This document shows positions 1 through 6,784 of a DNA stretch of 16,883 nt, one piece after another. The position numbers and the translations under genes are program-made. The stretch is from an uncultured Clostridia bacterium (GTDB taxonomy: Bacteria > Bacillota_A > Clostridia > Oscillospirales > Oscillospiraceae): the NCBI GenBank assembly GCA_949289625.1, contig CASEPH010000049.1:1-16883 (forward strand). Direction: 5' to 3'. Under the pieces are notes generated by a model. That model saw nothing but the letters and a program-made list of their open reading frames with translations. It ran no database searches and had not been told where the DNA came from. Positions within the stretch are counted from its first letter, which is position 1, and each line of letters opens with the position of its first letter.

Positions 1-1291
1 CCAGGCTGTGGCCCAGGAAAAAGCCGTTAAGGCCCATACCCAGAGAGATCCCAAACAGCAGGCTGAAGGCGATACGGGCTACCACGCCGTCCAGCAGACC
101 GATGGTCATGGACAGGGAGGTAAAGCCAATGCCGTTGAGGACGGAATTAAAGCTGGAGTTTAGGATGGAGGCGGCGAAACCGATACAGGAGATCTGCAGG
201 TACACCGGAGCCAGAGCCAGCACGGAGGGATCGGTGGTAAACAGGGAGAAAATGGCCTTGGGGAACAGCAGGCAGACGGCAATAAAGGCTCCATAGACAC
301 AGGCGTTGAGGAGCAGGCAAGTATGGACAGATTGTTTGACTCGCGCAGGCTTTCCTGCGGCCATATTCTGCCCCACCATGGAGGAGTTGGCCATGCTCAT
401 GCCCTGGGTAATGATGGATGGAATGCTTTGCAGCTTGACGCCTGCACCAAAGACAGCAGAGGCGGCCTCGCCATAGGAATTGATGAACGAATTGACAAAC
501 AGCATGGATACACTGATAGCTGCGGATTGAAACGCCAGGGGAAGGCCAAGCTTCACCAGCAGGCCCAGAATCCGGCCATGGAGACGAAGGGACTGGCGAG
601 TAAAGGAAAAACCGAAAGCCTCCTTGTGGCGGATCAGAAAGACCAGAGCGAACAGAAAGGCCAGCCCCTGGGAGATCACTGTGGCAATTGCTGCGCCGGC
701 AGCGCCCATTTGAAAACCGGCAACAAACAGAAGATCCAGCACCAGATTGACCACGGAAGCGATGGCCACAAAGATCAGGGGGCGTTTGCTGTCTCCCATG
801 CCTCGGAGCACGGCGCACAGGGCGTTATAGCCAAAAATGAAGATGCACCCGCTGTTGCAGATCACCATATATTTGGCGGCTTCCTCAAAGGCTGTGGATG
901 GGGTGTTCATCAGCGTCAAAATGGGGCGATGCAGAAGAATGGACAGGGACCCAAGCCCCACGGCGCAGAGCAGAATAAAGGTAAATAGGGTGCCAATAGT
1001 TTTTTGCATATCTTCCTTTTGCTTTGCGCCCACCTGCTGGCTCAGCAAAATTTGGCCTCCAGTGCAGAAACCGGTGCAAAGCATGGTCAGTAGTTCCACC
1101 AGACGGCCGCCGATGGATACGGCGGACAGACCTGCGCTGCCCATAAAGTGTCCCACTACGGACATATCCACCAGGTTGTAGACTGTCTGCAGCAGGTTGG
1201 AAAGCATAAAGGGAAAGGCGAAGTACAGCAGCTTCTTGGCTACTGCGCCTTCGGTCAGATCGTTGATAAATGATTTGCTTTGGCCAGACAT
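1..1291 (-). CDS. MATE family multidrug/drug-sodium antiporter, C-terminus beyond window
   Basis: Reading the minus strand from the ATG at 1291 gives an uninterrupted frame to base 1, about 430 residues, starting MSGQSKSFINDLTEGAVAKK. Features typical of MATE exporters are visible: the opening motif in which TM1 carries the NLVDMSVVGHFMG segment, regularly spaced hydrophobic helices (about 12), and the C-terminal half beginning LGLPLAFQSAAISVSMLFVN, which repeats the N-terminal half. MATE proteins export cationic drugs or metabolites across the inner membrane using Na+ or H+ gradients; the substrate cannot be told from sequence. The usual length is about 450 residues, so only some 20-30 residues should be missing. 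The start is fixed by AAGGAG (complement of 1300-1305) 8 nt upstream. It is transcribed from its own promoter (1331-1359). Confidence 0.93.
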   Translation of the reverse strand, partial: MSGQSKSFINDLTEGAVAKKLLYFAFPFMLSNLLQTVYNLVDMSVVGHFMGSAGLSAVSIGGRLVELLTMLCTGFCTGGQILLSQQVGAKQKEDMQKTIGTLFTFILLCAVGLGSLSILLHRPILTLMNTPSTAFEEAAKYMVICNSGCIFIFGYNALCAVLRGMGDSKRPLIFVAIASVVNLVLDLLFVAGFQMGAAGAAIATVISQGLAFLFALVFLIRHKEAFGFSFTRQSLRLHGRILGLLVKLGLPLAFQSAAISVSMLFVNSFINSYGEAASAVFGAGVKLQSIPSIITQGMSMANSSMVGQNMAAGKPARVKQSVHTCLLLNACVYGAFIAVCLLFPKAIFSLFTTDPSVLALAPVYLQISCIGFAASILNSSFNSVLNGIGFTSLSMTIGLLDGVVARIAFSLLFGISLGMGLNGFFLGHSL

Positions 1292-1330
1292 GAAAATCGC
1301 TCCTTGATTGGTTAGGCATCGAACGATTGA

Positions 1331-1359
1331 ATTATAACATATTTGGTACGCAAAATCAA
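1331..1359 (-). promoter_or_regulatory. Sigma-A-type promoter of the MATE gene
   Basis: On the minus strand, TTGATT (1354-1359) is followed after 17 bp by a perfect TATAAT (1331-1336). The leader to the ATG is about 35 nt and contains a small ATCG-AA-CGAT palindrome (1318-1327). Confidence 0.7.
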
Positions 1360-1460
1360 CGCGGAAGATTCACGCAAGTATGACGGTTACTGGTCAATTT
1401 GTCTTTTCTGGTTTCATTTCCATGAAGGCGCTGTGGGAAAAGTCTATACAAACGGCACCA

Positions 1461-1504
1461 AAAAAACGCCATGTCCCTGCGCAAGGGGGCGCAAAGACAT
1501 GGCG
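1461..1504 (-). terminator. Rho-independent terminator of the first acyltransferase
   Basis: Arms CGCCATGTC (1467-1475) and GACATGGCG (1496-1504) enclose an inner stem TGCGC/GCGCA (1478-1482, 1489-1493). On the minus strand the hairpin is followed by six Ts (complement of 1461-1466), 33 nt past the stop codon at 1537. The rest of the 1292-1536 gap holds only the MATE promoter and leader; I see no gene there. Confidence 0.88.
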
Positions 1505-1536
1505 ATGTGTTGCCGATCAGGGTACTAAGACGGCGC

Positions 1537-2541
1537 TTAAACCTGCACTGTAGTGCGGTGCATTTTCCACCAGCGGAGACAAAGCTCCAGGACCTGATGA
1601 AAGGCAATGCCGATGGCAGTACCCAAACAGGCAATACAGATCCATTGTGGCCAGCCCTGGATCCCCAGCTTGAGGCAACAATCATAGAGCGCCAGATGGC
1701 AGAGATAGATCTCAAAGGAGCGGGTTCCCAGGAAGGACCAGAACTTGTTAAAGCCTCTGCCCAGGGCACATCTGCCCTGGAGATCCAACAGCTTTGTGGT
1801 GAGGTACATGCAAAGGGGCGTGGAGACGAAGAACAAATTCCAGTACATGCCGTAGTACCAAAGATAACGCCTTCCAATCAGAAAGAAGTATGGCACTACA
1901 GCCATGGCCAGAACGCCCAATACGGACCAAATTGCAATCTGACGCTTTCCCGGTGCCTTTCCGGCGGCGTATTGGGCGCCAAAATACATGCCCAAAAAAT
2001 AGGTGGGGAACCGGCTTAGTGCCATCAGCAGATTGGAGCGCCAGCCGGCAATATTTATGATTACCAGGGCCGCAAATACCCAGCCAGTTTTCTTCTTTTC
2101 AATGCCGTCATAGAACAGGGGGCTTAGGAGATAGAGAATCAGGATGGCGGGTACGTACCAGTTAAACTGATTCCCTGTTTGGAACCACCAGCCCATGGCG
2201 GTCAAATTACCCACAGCTTCGCCAATCCTCATTTTTCCGGCCAGCAAATTGACGCCGCACCAGCCGATCATCACAGGCAGATAGGCGGGCAGCAGCCGCC
2301 CCAGTCTACGACCATAGAATGTAAGTGCATCCCGGTTTTTGTGCAGGGATTGATAGATTCCGAAGCCGGAGACAAACATAAACATCTCCACGGAACCTAA
2401 CGTATACCACTCTGTAAAATTGAGATCCTCGTAATTTTGCAGACCGCTGTGGTAGTACAGCAGGTGCCCGTAGACAACAATCATTACAGCGATGCCCATG
2501 AGGTGGGCCTTATAATGGCTGATCCGTTGATAACCGTTCAT
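1537..2541 (-). CDS. Integral-membrane acyltransferase (acyltransferase 3 family), paralogue of 14502-15497
   Basis: A 334-residue polytopic membrane protein with about 10 hydrophobic helices. Family signs: a histidine at the end of the first helix (IVVYGHLLYY, H26), the FVSGFGIY segment of the second helix, a basic GRRLGRLLPAYLP motif (residues 77-89) and a C-terminal SFEIYLCH motif. Members transfer acetyl or other acyl groups from the cytoplasm to extracytoplasmic sugars such as cell-wall polymers, exopolysaccharides or lipids; the acceptor here is unknown. About 70% of the first 60 residues match the protein at 14502-15497 by eye. The start is supported by GGGGGTGAT ending a few bases upstream. 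It lies 109 nt downstream of an AraC-family gene on the same strand but has its own promoter with operator-like repeats and its own terminator. Confidence 0.88.
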   Translation of the reverse strand: MNGYQRISHYKAHLMGIAVMIVVYGHLLYYHSGLQNYEDLNFTEWYTLGSVEMFMFVSGFGIYQSLHKNRDALTFYGRRLGRLLPAYLPVMIGWCGVNLLAGKMRIGEAVGNLTAMGWWFQTGNQFNWYVPAILILYLLSPLFYDGIEKKKTGWVFAALVIINIAGWRSNLLMALSRFPTYFLGMYFGAQYAAGKAPGKRQIAIWSVLGVLAMAVVPYFFLIGRRYLWYYGMYWNLFFVSTPLCMYLTTKLLDLQGRCALGRGFNKFWSFLGTRSFEIYLCHLALYDCCLKLGIQGWPQWICIACLGTAIGIAFHQVLELCLRWWKMHRTTVQV

Positions 2542-2543
2542 AA

Positions 2544-2580
2544 ATAATCACCCCCGAATATTACTCCCGGGAGTGATTAT
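2544..2580. promoter_or_regulatory. Nested inverted repeats over the start site and RBS of the acyltransferase gene
   Basis: A perfect 12-bp palindrome ACTCCCGGGAGT (2563-2574) sits where transcription should begin. Around it, ATAATCAC (2544-2551) and GTGATTAT (2573-2580) form a second perfect inverted repeat that overlaps the -10 box on one side and the Shine-Dalgarno on the other. It could be a repressor site or an RNA fold; the sequence does not decide. Confidence 0.4.
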
Positions 2581-2604
2581 AGCAGAAATATGAAGTTTTT
2601 GCAA
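2576..2604 (-). promoter_or_regulatory. Promoter of the first acyltransferase gene
   Basis: Minus strand TTGCAA (2599-2604), a 17-bp spacer, then perfect TATAAT (2576-2581). The weak -35 box and the repeats immediately upstream fit an activator-dependent promoter. Confidence 0.65.
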
Positions 2605-2609
2605 TGAGA

Positions 2610-2628
2610 TTGTGAAGGACTTGTGAAG
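2610..2628. repeat. Phased 8-bp direct repeats upstream of the -35 box
   Basis: TTGTGAAG occurs at 2610-2617 and again at 2621-2628, an 11-bp period (one helical turn), starting 5 bp upstream of the -35 box of the acyltransferase promoter. A weaker copy (6 of 8 bases) lies in phase at 2588-2595 within the spacer. The layout suits binding of an AraC-type activator; the binding protein is inferred, not shown. Confidence 0.5.
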
Positions 2629-2650
2629 AACAAACGCAGAATATGGAAAC

Positions 2651-4030
2651 TCAGGCGCCTTGGGTACTGCAGAAAGCCTTTCGATATGCAGTGGGCGTAA
2701 TGCCCTCGTAACGCTTAAAGACCCGAGCCAGGGTCCAGCCGGAGTAGTAACCCACCCGGGAGGCAATTTCAGAAATACCCAGATCCGTTTCGTTCAGCAG
2801 CTTTTTTGCCTCCGTGAGCCGGGTAGTGTGGAGGTAATCCAACAGATTCATGCCCGTATTTTCCTTGAACATTCGGCTCAGATAGCTGCGGGACTTTCCA
2901 AGACAGTCGCAGATCATTTCTACGGAGAGATCCGGCTCCATATACTTCTTGCTAATCAGATGAATCACCTTTCCTGTAGTGCCGGTATAGTCCGAGGGGG
3001 CAGTATTGAAGTGGCTGTCCAGCTTCCCGAAGATCTGCTCCAGGGTCCGTTCCACATCTTCCATGGTAGTACAGAGATCCAGCCGCAGGCTGCCTTCACT
3101 GGTGGGATTTCGGTCATCCATGATCTCGGCCAAGGGGGCAGCTAAAACACTGCCGGTGGTCTGCATCCGCATATTGAGGAACATCTTGACCCGATCCAGA
3201 CTGTTCTGACCGGATTCGTGATAAATGGTCCGAACTTTCTCCAGAGTCAGCTGTAACGCCATCTGGAAATCCTGCGTAACCAAAGCGTTCAGATACTGCT
3301 TTTCAATTGTTGGTTCAGGACGGCGGCCACCTGCAGGAGCGCCGCCTTCAGCCCGAGCACAGACGCCGTCAATGTATACTGTGTTTACATCCCCAGCGAC
3401 CATTTCTGTTTCCAAAAACGCCTCATGGAGCGAATAGAGTCCGTCACAGGAACCGCTGACACAGACTCGTAGCTCTAGAGAAAAATTGTCCTGGATAAAC
3501 TTTACTGCATCCCGGCAGATTTCGGCAATTTCCCTGGAAAGATCCGCGTCGTCCGTTCTTGCGAAGTTTAAAAGGAAGGCGTAACGATCCTCCAAATTTG
3601 CGGGATAGCAGGCAAACTGCTCGCCCAGGAGTTCAGAAAAAATGGAGGATACGATCAAGCCCACCTGTCCGCCGTCCCGAATGTCGCTGGCATAGCTGGA
3701 AAACATGGTGTCATTGCCACAGGGAGAGACTAGCACCACCAAAAAACGGGGCTGTTCAAAGTTCAATTCAAACATATGTAGCTTTCGCTCCAGCGCCTTG
3801 GTGTCGATAAAATGCCCTCTTAGCAGCTTTTCCACCATCAGTTCCTGGGCTTGGTAGGTTCTGTGACGATACTTTCGTTCCAGTTCCTGATAAGTATCTT
3901 TTTTCTCGTTTAGAGGAAGGCCAATATCAATTTGTGGTGGGTTGCCTTCTCGGCCCAATGGGGGATGGGCAATGGGTTTTTCGGCCGGTGCGGAGAATAA
4001 GGATTCAAATAGGCCAACGCTCTGTGACAT
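2651..4030 (-). CDS. AraC-family transcriptional regulator with a large cytoplasmic N-terminal region
   Basis: A 459-residue soluble protein. Residues about 360-452 form the double helix-turn-helix of AraC/XylS regulators: LSVEMICDCLGKSRSYLSRMF for the first and ISEIASRVGYYS..RVFKRYEGITPTAYR for the second. Residues about 90-220 (FLVVLVSP..., VCVSGSCDGLYSLHEAF...) resemble the degenerate cyclase-like domain found in some CdaR- and YesN-type regulators, without catalytic signature residues. A short charged helix (residues 44-70) precedes it. No membrane segment or phosphoacceptor receiver domain is seen, so the signal is probably cytoplasmic and is unknown. ATG at 4030 is chosen over the in-frame ATG at 4072 because AGGAGGT (complement of 4037-4043) lies 6 nt upstream. 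The adjacent acyltransferase is the obvious candidate target. No terminator is evident after its stop. Confidence 0.85.
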   Translation of the reverse strand: MSQSVGLFESLFSAPAEKPIAHPPLGREGNPPQIDIGLPLNEKKDTYQELERKYRHRTYQAQELMVEKLLRGHFIDTKALERKLHMFELNFEQPRFLVVLVSPCGNDTMFSSYASDIRDGGQVGLIVSSIFSELLGEQFACYPANLEDRYAFLLNFARTDDADLSREIAEICRDAVKFIQDNFSLELRVCVSGSCDGLYSLHEAFLETEMVAGDVNTVYIDGVCARAEGGAPAGGRRPEPTIEKQYLNALVTQDFQMALQLTLEKVRTIYHESGQNSLDRVKMFLNMRMQTTGSVLAAPLAEIMDDRNPTSEGSLRLDLCTTMEDVERTLEQIFGKLDSHFNTAPSDYTGTTGKVIHLISKKYMEPDLSVEMICDCLGKSRSYLSRMFKENTGMNLLDYLHTTRLTEAKKLLNETDLGISEIASRVGYYSGWTLARVFKRYEGITPTAYRKAFCSTQGA

Positions 4031-4095
4031 GGCGGTACCTCCTGGATGCAAATCAGCAAGGATTACTTGCAAAACCTACAAAATGTATTGTTTAT

Positions 4096-4123
4096 ATTAT
4101 AGCACAAACAGCGCAAAAGTAAA
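4096..4123 (-). promoter_or_regulatory. Promoter of the AraC-family gene
   Basis: Minus strand TTTACT (4118-4123), a 16-bp spacer and perfect TATAAT (4096-4101), giving a leader of about 60 nt. It is divergent from the queH promoter, with a 56-bp AT-rich stretch between the -35 boxes. Confidence 0.6.
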
Positions 4124-4179
4124 GGGAAAGTTCATATTGTGGTATTTTAAAGAAGAAAACAGCAGATTGTTTTTTCCTC

Positions 4180-4208
4180 TTTAAAATGAAATGGATTTGT
4201 TGTACAAT
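4180..4208 (+). promoter_or_regulatory. Promoter of queH
   Basis: TTTAAA (4180-4185), a 17-bp spacer and TACAAT (4203-4208), 33 nt ahead of the chosen ATG. It implies that the in-frame ATG at 4191 is not transcribed. Confidence 0.55.
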
Positions 4209-4241
4209 ATGCCAAGTCAATATGTTCGGGAGGTGGTCAAA

Positions 4242-4787
4242 ATGAAGCTGCTGCTTCACATATGCTGTGCACCTTGCAGCAACATGTGCATTGAGACGCT
4301 GCGGTTGGAAGGAATCGAGCCGCAGGGCTTCTGGTACAATCCCAACATCCACCCCTTTACAGAATATCGCGCAAGACGGAACTGCCTCCGGGAGTATGCC
4401 AAAACCATTGGCTTGACGCTTCATGAGCAGAACGATTATGGCCTGCGGCCCTTTGTGCGGGAGGTGGCCGGAGATATTGACGGACGGTGCGTCAAGTGCT
4501 ATGAGATGCGTCTGGGCAGGACGGCCCAGTTTGCGGCGGAACATGGCTTCGATGCCTTTACCTCATCCCTGTTTGTGAGTCCCTACCAGCAGCATGAATT
4601 GATGCGGCAGGTGGCCCAAAATGCGGCGACGCGGTTTGGCGTCCGGTTTCTGTACCGGGATTTTCGGCCCTACTTTAAAGCTGGCCAGGAGAGAGCCCGG
4701 GAACTGGGGTTCTATATGCAGAAGTACTGCGGCTGTGTGTTTTCCGAGGAGGAACGCTACCTCAAGCCCCAGAAGATTCTGCGGTAG
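4242..4787 (+). CDS. queH: Epoxyqueuosine reductase QueH
   Basis: A 181-residue protein with the hallmark cysteines of QueH (DUF208): LHICCAPCS (C8, C9, C12), RCVKCYEMR (C83, C86) and YCGCVFSEEERY (C163, C165). The conserved blocks WYNPNIHPFTEYRARR, DYGLRPF, TSSLFVSPYQ and YRDFRPYFKAG are all present. QueH is the cytoplasmic, cobalamin-independent enzyme for the last step of queuosine synthesis, reducing epoxyqueuosine to queuosine in tRNAs with a GUN anticodon; the cysteines are thought to bind an Fe-S cluster and metal. The start MKLLLHICC is preferred over an upstream in-frame ATG because GGGAGGTGG ends 5 nt before it and the family starts there. It is apparently intact. No other queuosine gene is in the window. 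Confidence 0.95.
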   Translation: MKLLLHICCAPCSNMCIETLRLEGIEPQGFWYNPNIHPFTEYRARRNCLREYAKTIGLTLHEQNDYGLRPFVREVAGDIDGRCVKCYEMRLGRTAQFAAEHGFDAFTSSLFVSPYQQHELMRQVAQNAATRFGVRFLYRDFRPYFKAGQERARELGFYMQKYCGCVFSEEERYLKPQKILR

Positions 4788-4839
4788 GTCCATATGGCGG
4801 TGTCGACGGAAATTGAACAATGTCTTATTTCCTCCAATG

Positions 4840-4848
4840 TGGTATAAT
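4840..4848 (+). promoter_or_regulatory. Extended -10 promoter of the DinB-like/rex unit
   Basis: TGG-TATAAT (4840-4848) is a perfect -10 box with the TGn extension. No good -35 box lies at 16-18 bp, which is usual for extended -10 promoters. The leader is about 27 nt and ends in AGGAGG (4867-4872), 8 nt from the ATG. Confidence 0.6.
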
Positions 4849-4880
4849 TGAACCACATCATTCTTTAGGAGGCGTACTAT

Positions 4881-5417
4881 ATGAAAGACGCAATGATTGT
4901 GATTGCCAAATTCAATCAGTTGCAGAATTTGAAACTGCTGAAGCTGCTGGACCAGCTAACCGATGCCCAGCGGAAACAGAATGTGGGCACCAACTATACC
5001 TTTGGCTCGATCCACGGCGCTCTGGACCGTATGGCAGGAACGTTGGCCATGAGCCTGAATATGCTGTCCGATGAGGGACCCGGCCCTGGCGGCCCTGGTG
5101 GTCCCGGCGGCCCTGGCGGTCCTGGTGGCCCTGGCGGCCCTGGTGGTCCCGGTGGACCTGGCATGGGGGCACCTGCCTATGATCTTGAGGAATATGAAGC
5201 CCTCAAGAAGAAGATCATTGAGACAGACGCCGGCTATGTGGCGGGCTTTGAAAAGATTTCGGAAGAAAAATGCGTTTCGGGAGCAGGGGTTCCCCTCTAT
5301 GATATGGTTATGAAGGGCATGTTTATTGCCAATTTCATTCGTGGAGCGGTGTGCCAGGCATTGAAGGCGGAATTCGGCATTGAAAGCGACCTGATTGCTG
5401 GAGCCCTGCTGTCCTGA
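4881..5417 (+). CDS. DinB-like helical protein interrupted by a Gly/Pro-rich collagen-like tract
   Basis: 178 residues. Residues 1-63 and 97-178 look helical. NYTFGSIHGALDRMAGTLAM (38-57) resembles the second helix of DinB/YfiT-type four-helix bundles, and MFIANFIRGAVCQALKAEFG (147-166) resembles the last helix, which in active members reads like NHxxHHRGQ. Between them residues 66-94 are only Gly and Pro, mostly GGP triplets. The His ligands of the last helix are replaced (F, I, R), so metal binding is doubtful, although H45 remains. The region after the tract continues smoothly (YDLEEYEALKKKI), so the tract looks like a linker insertion rather than a frameshift. AGGAGG 8 nt upstream fixes the start. 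The gene is 49 nt ahead of rex with no terminator between, so the two are probably co-transcribed. The DinB assignment is a by-eye judgement; function is unknown. Confidence 0.75.
   Translation: MKDAMIVIAKFNQLQNLKLLKLLDQLTDAQRKQNVGTNYTFGSIHGALDRMAGTLAMSLNMLSDEGPGPGGPGGPGGPGGPGGPGGPGGPGGPGMGAPAYDLEEYEALKKKIIETDAGYVAGFEKISEEKCVSGAGVPLYDMVMKGMFIANFIRGAVCQALKAEFGIESDLIAGALLS
5076..5162 (+). repeat. GGP-encoding low-complexity tract with 9-bp periodicity
   Basis: Codes for 29 residues of only Gly and Pro in units of GGN-GGN-CCN. A 20-base unit at 5088-5107 recurs exactly at 5133-5152, 45 bp (five 9-bp units) later, which suggests growth by duplication. Third positions vary elsewhere (GGC/GGT, CCC/CCT), so the tract is not freshly expanded. 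Confidence 0.85.
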
Positions 5418-5466
5418 TAATTTCAATACGATTAGGAATACGAATACATCCAGGAGGAATACATCT

Positions 5467-6102
5467 ATGATCGCAGCTCTGTCCCAAGGAACCCTTCAGA
5501 GGCTTCCACAGTATTTGATCTTGTTAAAATCTGAGCTTCAGGAGGGGAATAACGCCATTACGGCAGACAGTATCGGTGCAGTGGTACGGGTCAGTCCCAG
5601 CCAGGTGCGTCACGACCTCAATGCCTGTGGCATGAACCGGGCGCCGGGAGAGAGCTATGATGTTGCGGAGCTTGCCCGACTGATTGAACATGCCCTGGGC
5701 TATGACGATATTTCTAATGCTGTCATTGTGGGGGCTGGGCAACTGGGCCGGGCGCTGCTGAGCTATCAGAACTACTCAGACTATGGTGTGGATGTGATTG
5801 CGGCCTTTGACGCCGATGAGTCCCTGATTGGCCGGGAGATTGGCGGAAAGCCGGTGCTCTCCGTGAAGCGGATGAGCAGTCTTTGCCGCCGAATGAAGGT
5901 ACATATCGGCATTATTACCGTTCCGGCAGCCCATGCCCAGGAGGCCTGTGACCGGCTGCTGGAAGGGGGCATTCAGGCCATCTGGAATTTTGCGCCGGTG
6001 CATCTGAAAGTGCCGAACAATGTGATTGTGAAAAATGAGATCATTGCGGTTTCTCTGGGTGAGTTGTCCCGACAGTTACAGGAAAAACGCAACAATGGAT
6101 AA
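5467..6102 (+). CDS. rex: Redox-sensing transcriptional repressor Rex
   Basis: 211 residues. The N-terminal winged helix (about 10-75) contains DSIGAVVRVSPSQVRHDL, matching the Rex recognition region. A Rossmann fold follows with AVIVGAGQLGRALL (GxGxxG at 89-94) for NAD(H). ITVPAAHAQEACDRLLEGGI and IWNFAPVHLKVP are signature Rex segments, and the C-terminal helix swaps between subunits in the dimer. Rex represses fermentation and respiration genes when NADH/NAD+ is low and leaves DNA when NADH binds. The start is ATG at 5467, with AGGAGG at 5453-5458. The segment after the fold reads VKNEIIAVSLGELSRQL, slightly divergent from the usual NIDL/NVDL. It follows the DinB-like gene and ends at a hairpin terminator. 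I find no good inverted Rex operator in the window. Confidence 0.95.
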   Translation: MIAALSQGTLQRLPQYLILLKSELQEGNNAITADSIGAVVRVSPSQVRHDLNACGMNRAPGESYDVAELARLIEHALGYDDISNAVIVGAGQLGRALLSYQNYSDYGVDVIAAFDADESLIGREIGGKPVLSVKRMSSLCRRMKVHIGIITVPAAHAQEACDRLLEGGIQAIWNFAPVHLKVPNNVIVKNEIIAVSLGELSRQLQEKRNNG

Positions 6103-6107
6103 ATGGC

Positions 6108-6147
6108 GGGCCGGGCAAAAATTGCCCGGCCCTATGTGCGCTTTTTT
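6108..6147 (+). terminator. Hairpin terminator after rex
   Basis: An 11-bp perfect stem GGGCCGGGCAA/TTGCCCGGCCC (6108-6118, 6122-6132) with an AAA loop, 5 nt past the rex stop. Six Ts follow only after a 9-nt gap (6142-6147), so it is somewhat atypical. Confidence 0.7.
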
Positions 6148-6187
6148 GGTGAAAGAGGGGAAGTTTGGGGAGTGGGGATGAGATTAG

Positions 6188-6216
6188 TTGCATTCCCTGA
6201 CACAATGTTGTACAAT
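6188..6216 (+). promoter_or_regulatory. Promoter of the thioesterase gene
   Basis: TTGCAT (6188-6193), a 17-bp spacer and TACAAT (6211-6216), with a leader of about 28 nt before the ATG at 6252. The -35 box is the same as that of the promoter at 14420. Confidence 0.65.
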
Positions 6217-6251
6217 AAATTCCGTTATATTCAGTTTACCGGAGGCGTATC

Positions 6252-6725
6252 ATGGAACCAGAGCTTTTTTCTCAGGCAGGCATGGAAATATCCTGCCAAA
6301 AGTTTAGCGCACGAATCAACAGTGAGACGGATCAGCGGGGACCGTCCTTTAACGTGAATATGAAATCCCGCTATGAGTCCTGTGATTTTGCCGGAAAGAC
6401 CTTGCTGCTGTCCTTTCCGGTGGAGGAGTATATGCGGAATCCGGCCGGCGTCATGCATGGCGGTGCGGTAGCTGGTGCCCTGGACATTACCATGGGCAGC
6501 CTGACATACTATATGTCTGGCGAATTTCTTACGCCGACCATCAATCTCAATGTGTCCTATGAGCGGCCCGTTCCCACGGGAAAACGGCTCTATGTGGAGG
6601 CCACATGCTATTCCTGCGGAAAGACCATGGCCCATGCGTCTGCCCGTGCGTGGATGGAGGATTGCCCAGAAAAGATTGTCGCCAGTGCGGCCGGCACCTA
6701 TTATACCGCCAGCGGGATGCGTTGA
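6252..6725 (+). CDS. PaaI-family hotdog-fold acyl-CoA thioesterase
   Basis: 157 residues with a single hotdog domain (about 45-152). The key segment RNPAGVMHGGAVAGALDITMG holds the HGG loop (69-71) and the aspartate D78 that serves as catalytic base in PaaI-type enzymes. TPTINLNVSYERPVPTGKRLYVEA is the usual central strand pair. Such proteins hydrolyse acyl- or aryl-CoA thioesters in the cytoplasm, usually as tetramers; the substrate cannot be deduced. CGGAGGCG lies a few nt ahead of the ATG. The gene stands alone between its own promoter and a strong terminator. The first 40 residues (MEPELFSQ...) are a lineage-specific extension. Confidence 0.85.
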   Translation: MEPELFSQAGMEISCQKFSARINSETDQRGPSFNVNMKSRYESCDFAGKTLLLSFPVEEYMRNPAGVMHGGAVAGALDITMGSLTYYMSGEFLTPTINLNVSYERPVPTGKRLYVEATCYSCGKTMAHASARAWMEDCPEKIVASAAGTYYTASGMR

Positions 6726-6726
6726 A

Positions 6727-6737
6727 TCGTATATGCA
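6727..6737 (+). repeat. Short motif shared ahead of two terminators, copy 1
   Basis: TCGTATATGCA, then TAGAA, directly after the thioesterase stop and just before the terminator hairpin. The same 11 bases occur in the same position at 16405-16415. Confidence 0.4.
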
Positions 6738-6740
6738 TAG

Positions 6741-6784
6741 AAAAGCGCGCTGCAAACCTTTGATTTGCAGCGCGCAACTTTTTT
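6741..6784 (+). terminator. Bidirectional rho-independent terminator between thioesterase and xpt
   Basis: A 12-bp perfect stem GCGCGCTGCAAA/TTTGCAGCGCGC (6745-6756, 6764-6775), 7-nt loop, followed by AAC and six Ts (6779-6784). On the minus strand the stem is followed by TTTT (complement of 6741-6744), so it can also stop xpt transcripts. Confidence 0.9.

Noticed and set aside
1343..1528. A 61-codon plus-strand frame between MATE and the acyltransferase
   Set aside because: It crosses the terminator hairpin and the MATE promoter, and has no RBS.
4191..4241. Upstream in-frame ATG as the start of queH
   Set aside because: It precedes the -10 box, lacks an RBS and adds residues not expected for the family.
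5076..5162. Regular repeats considered as a CRISPR-like or VNTR noncoding array
   Set aside because: The period is 9 bp, it lies in frame inside a coding sequence with normal RBS, and it has no spacer structure.
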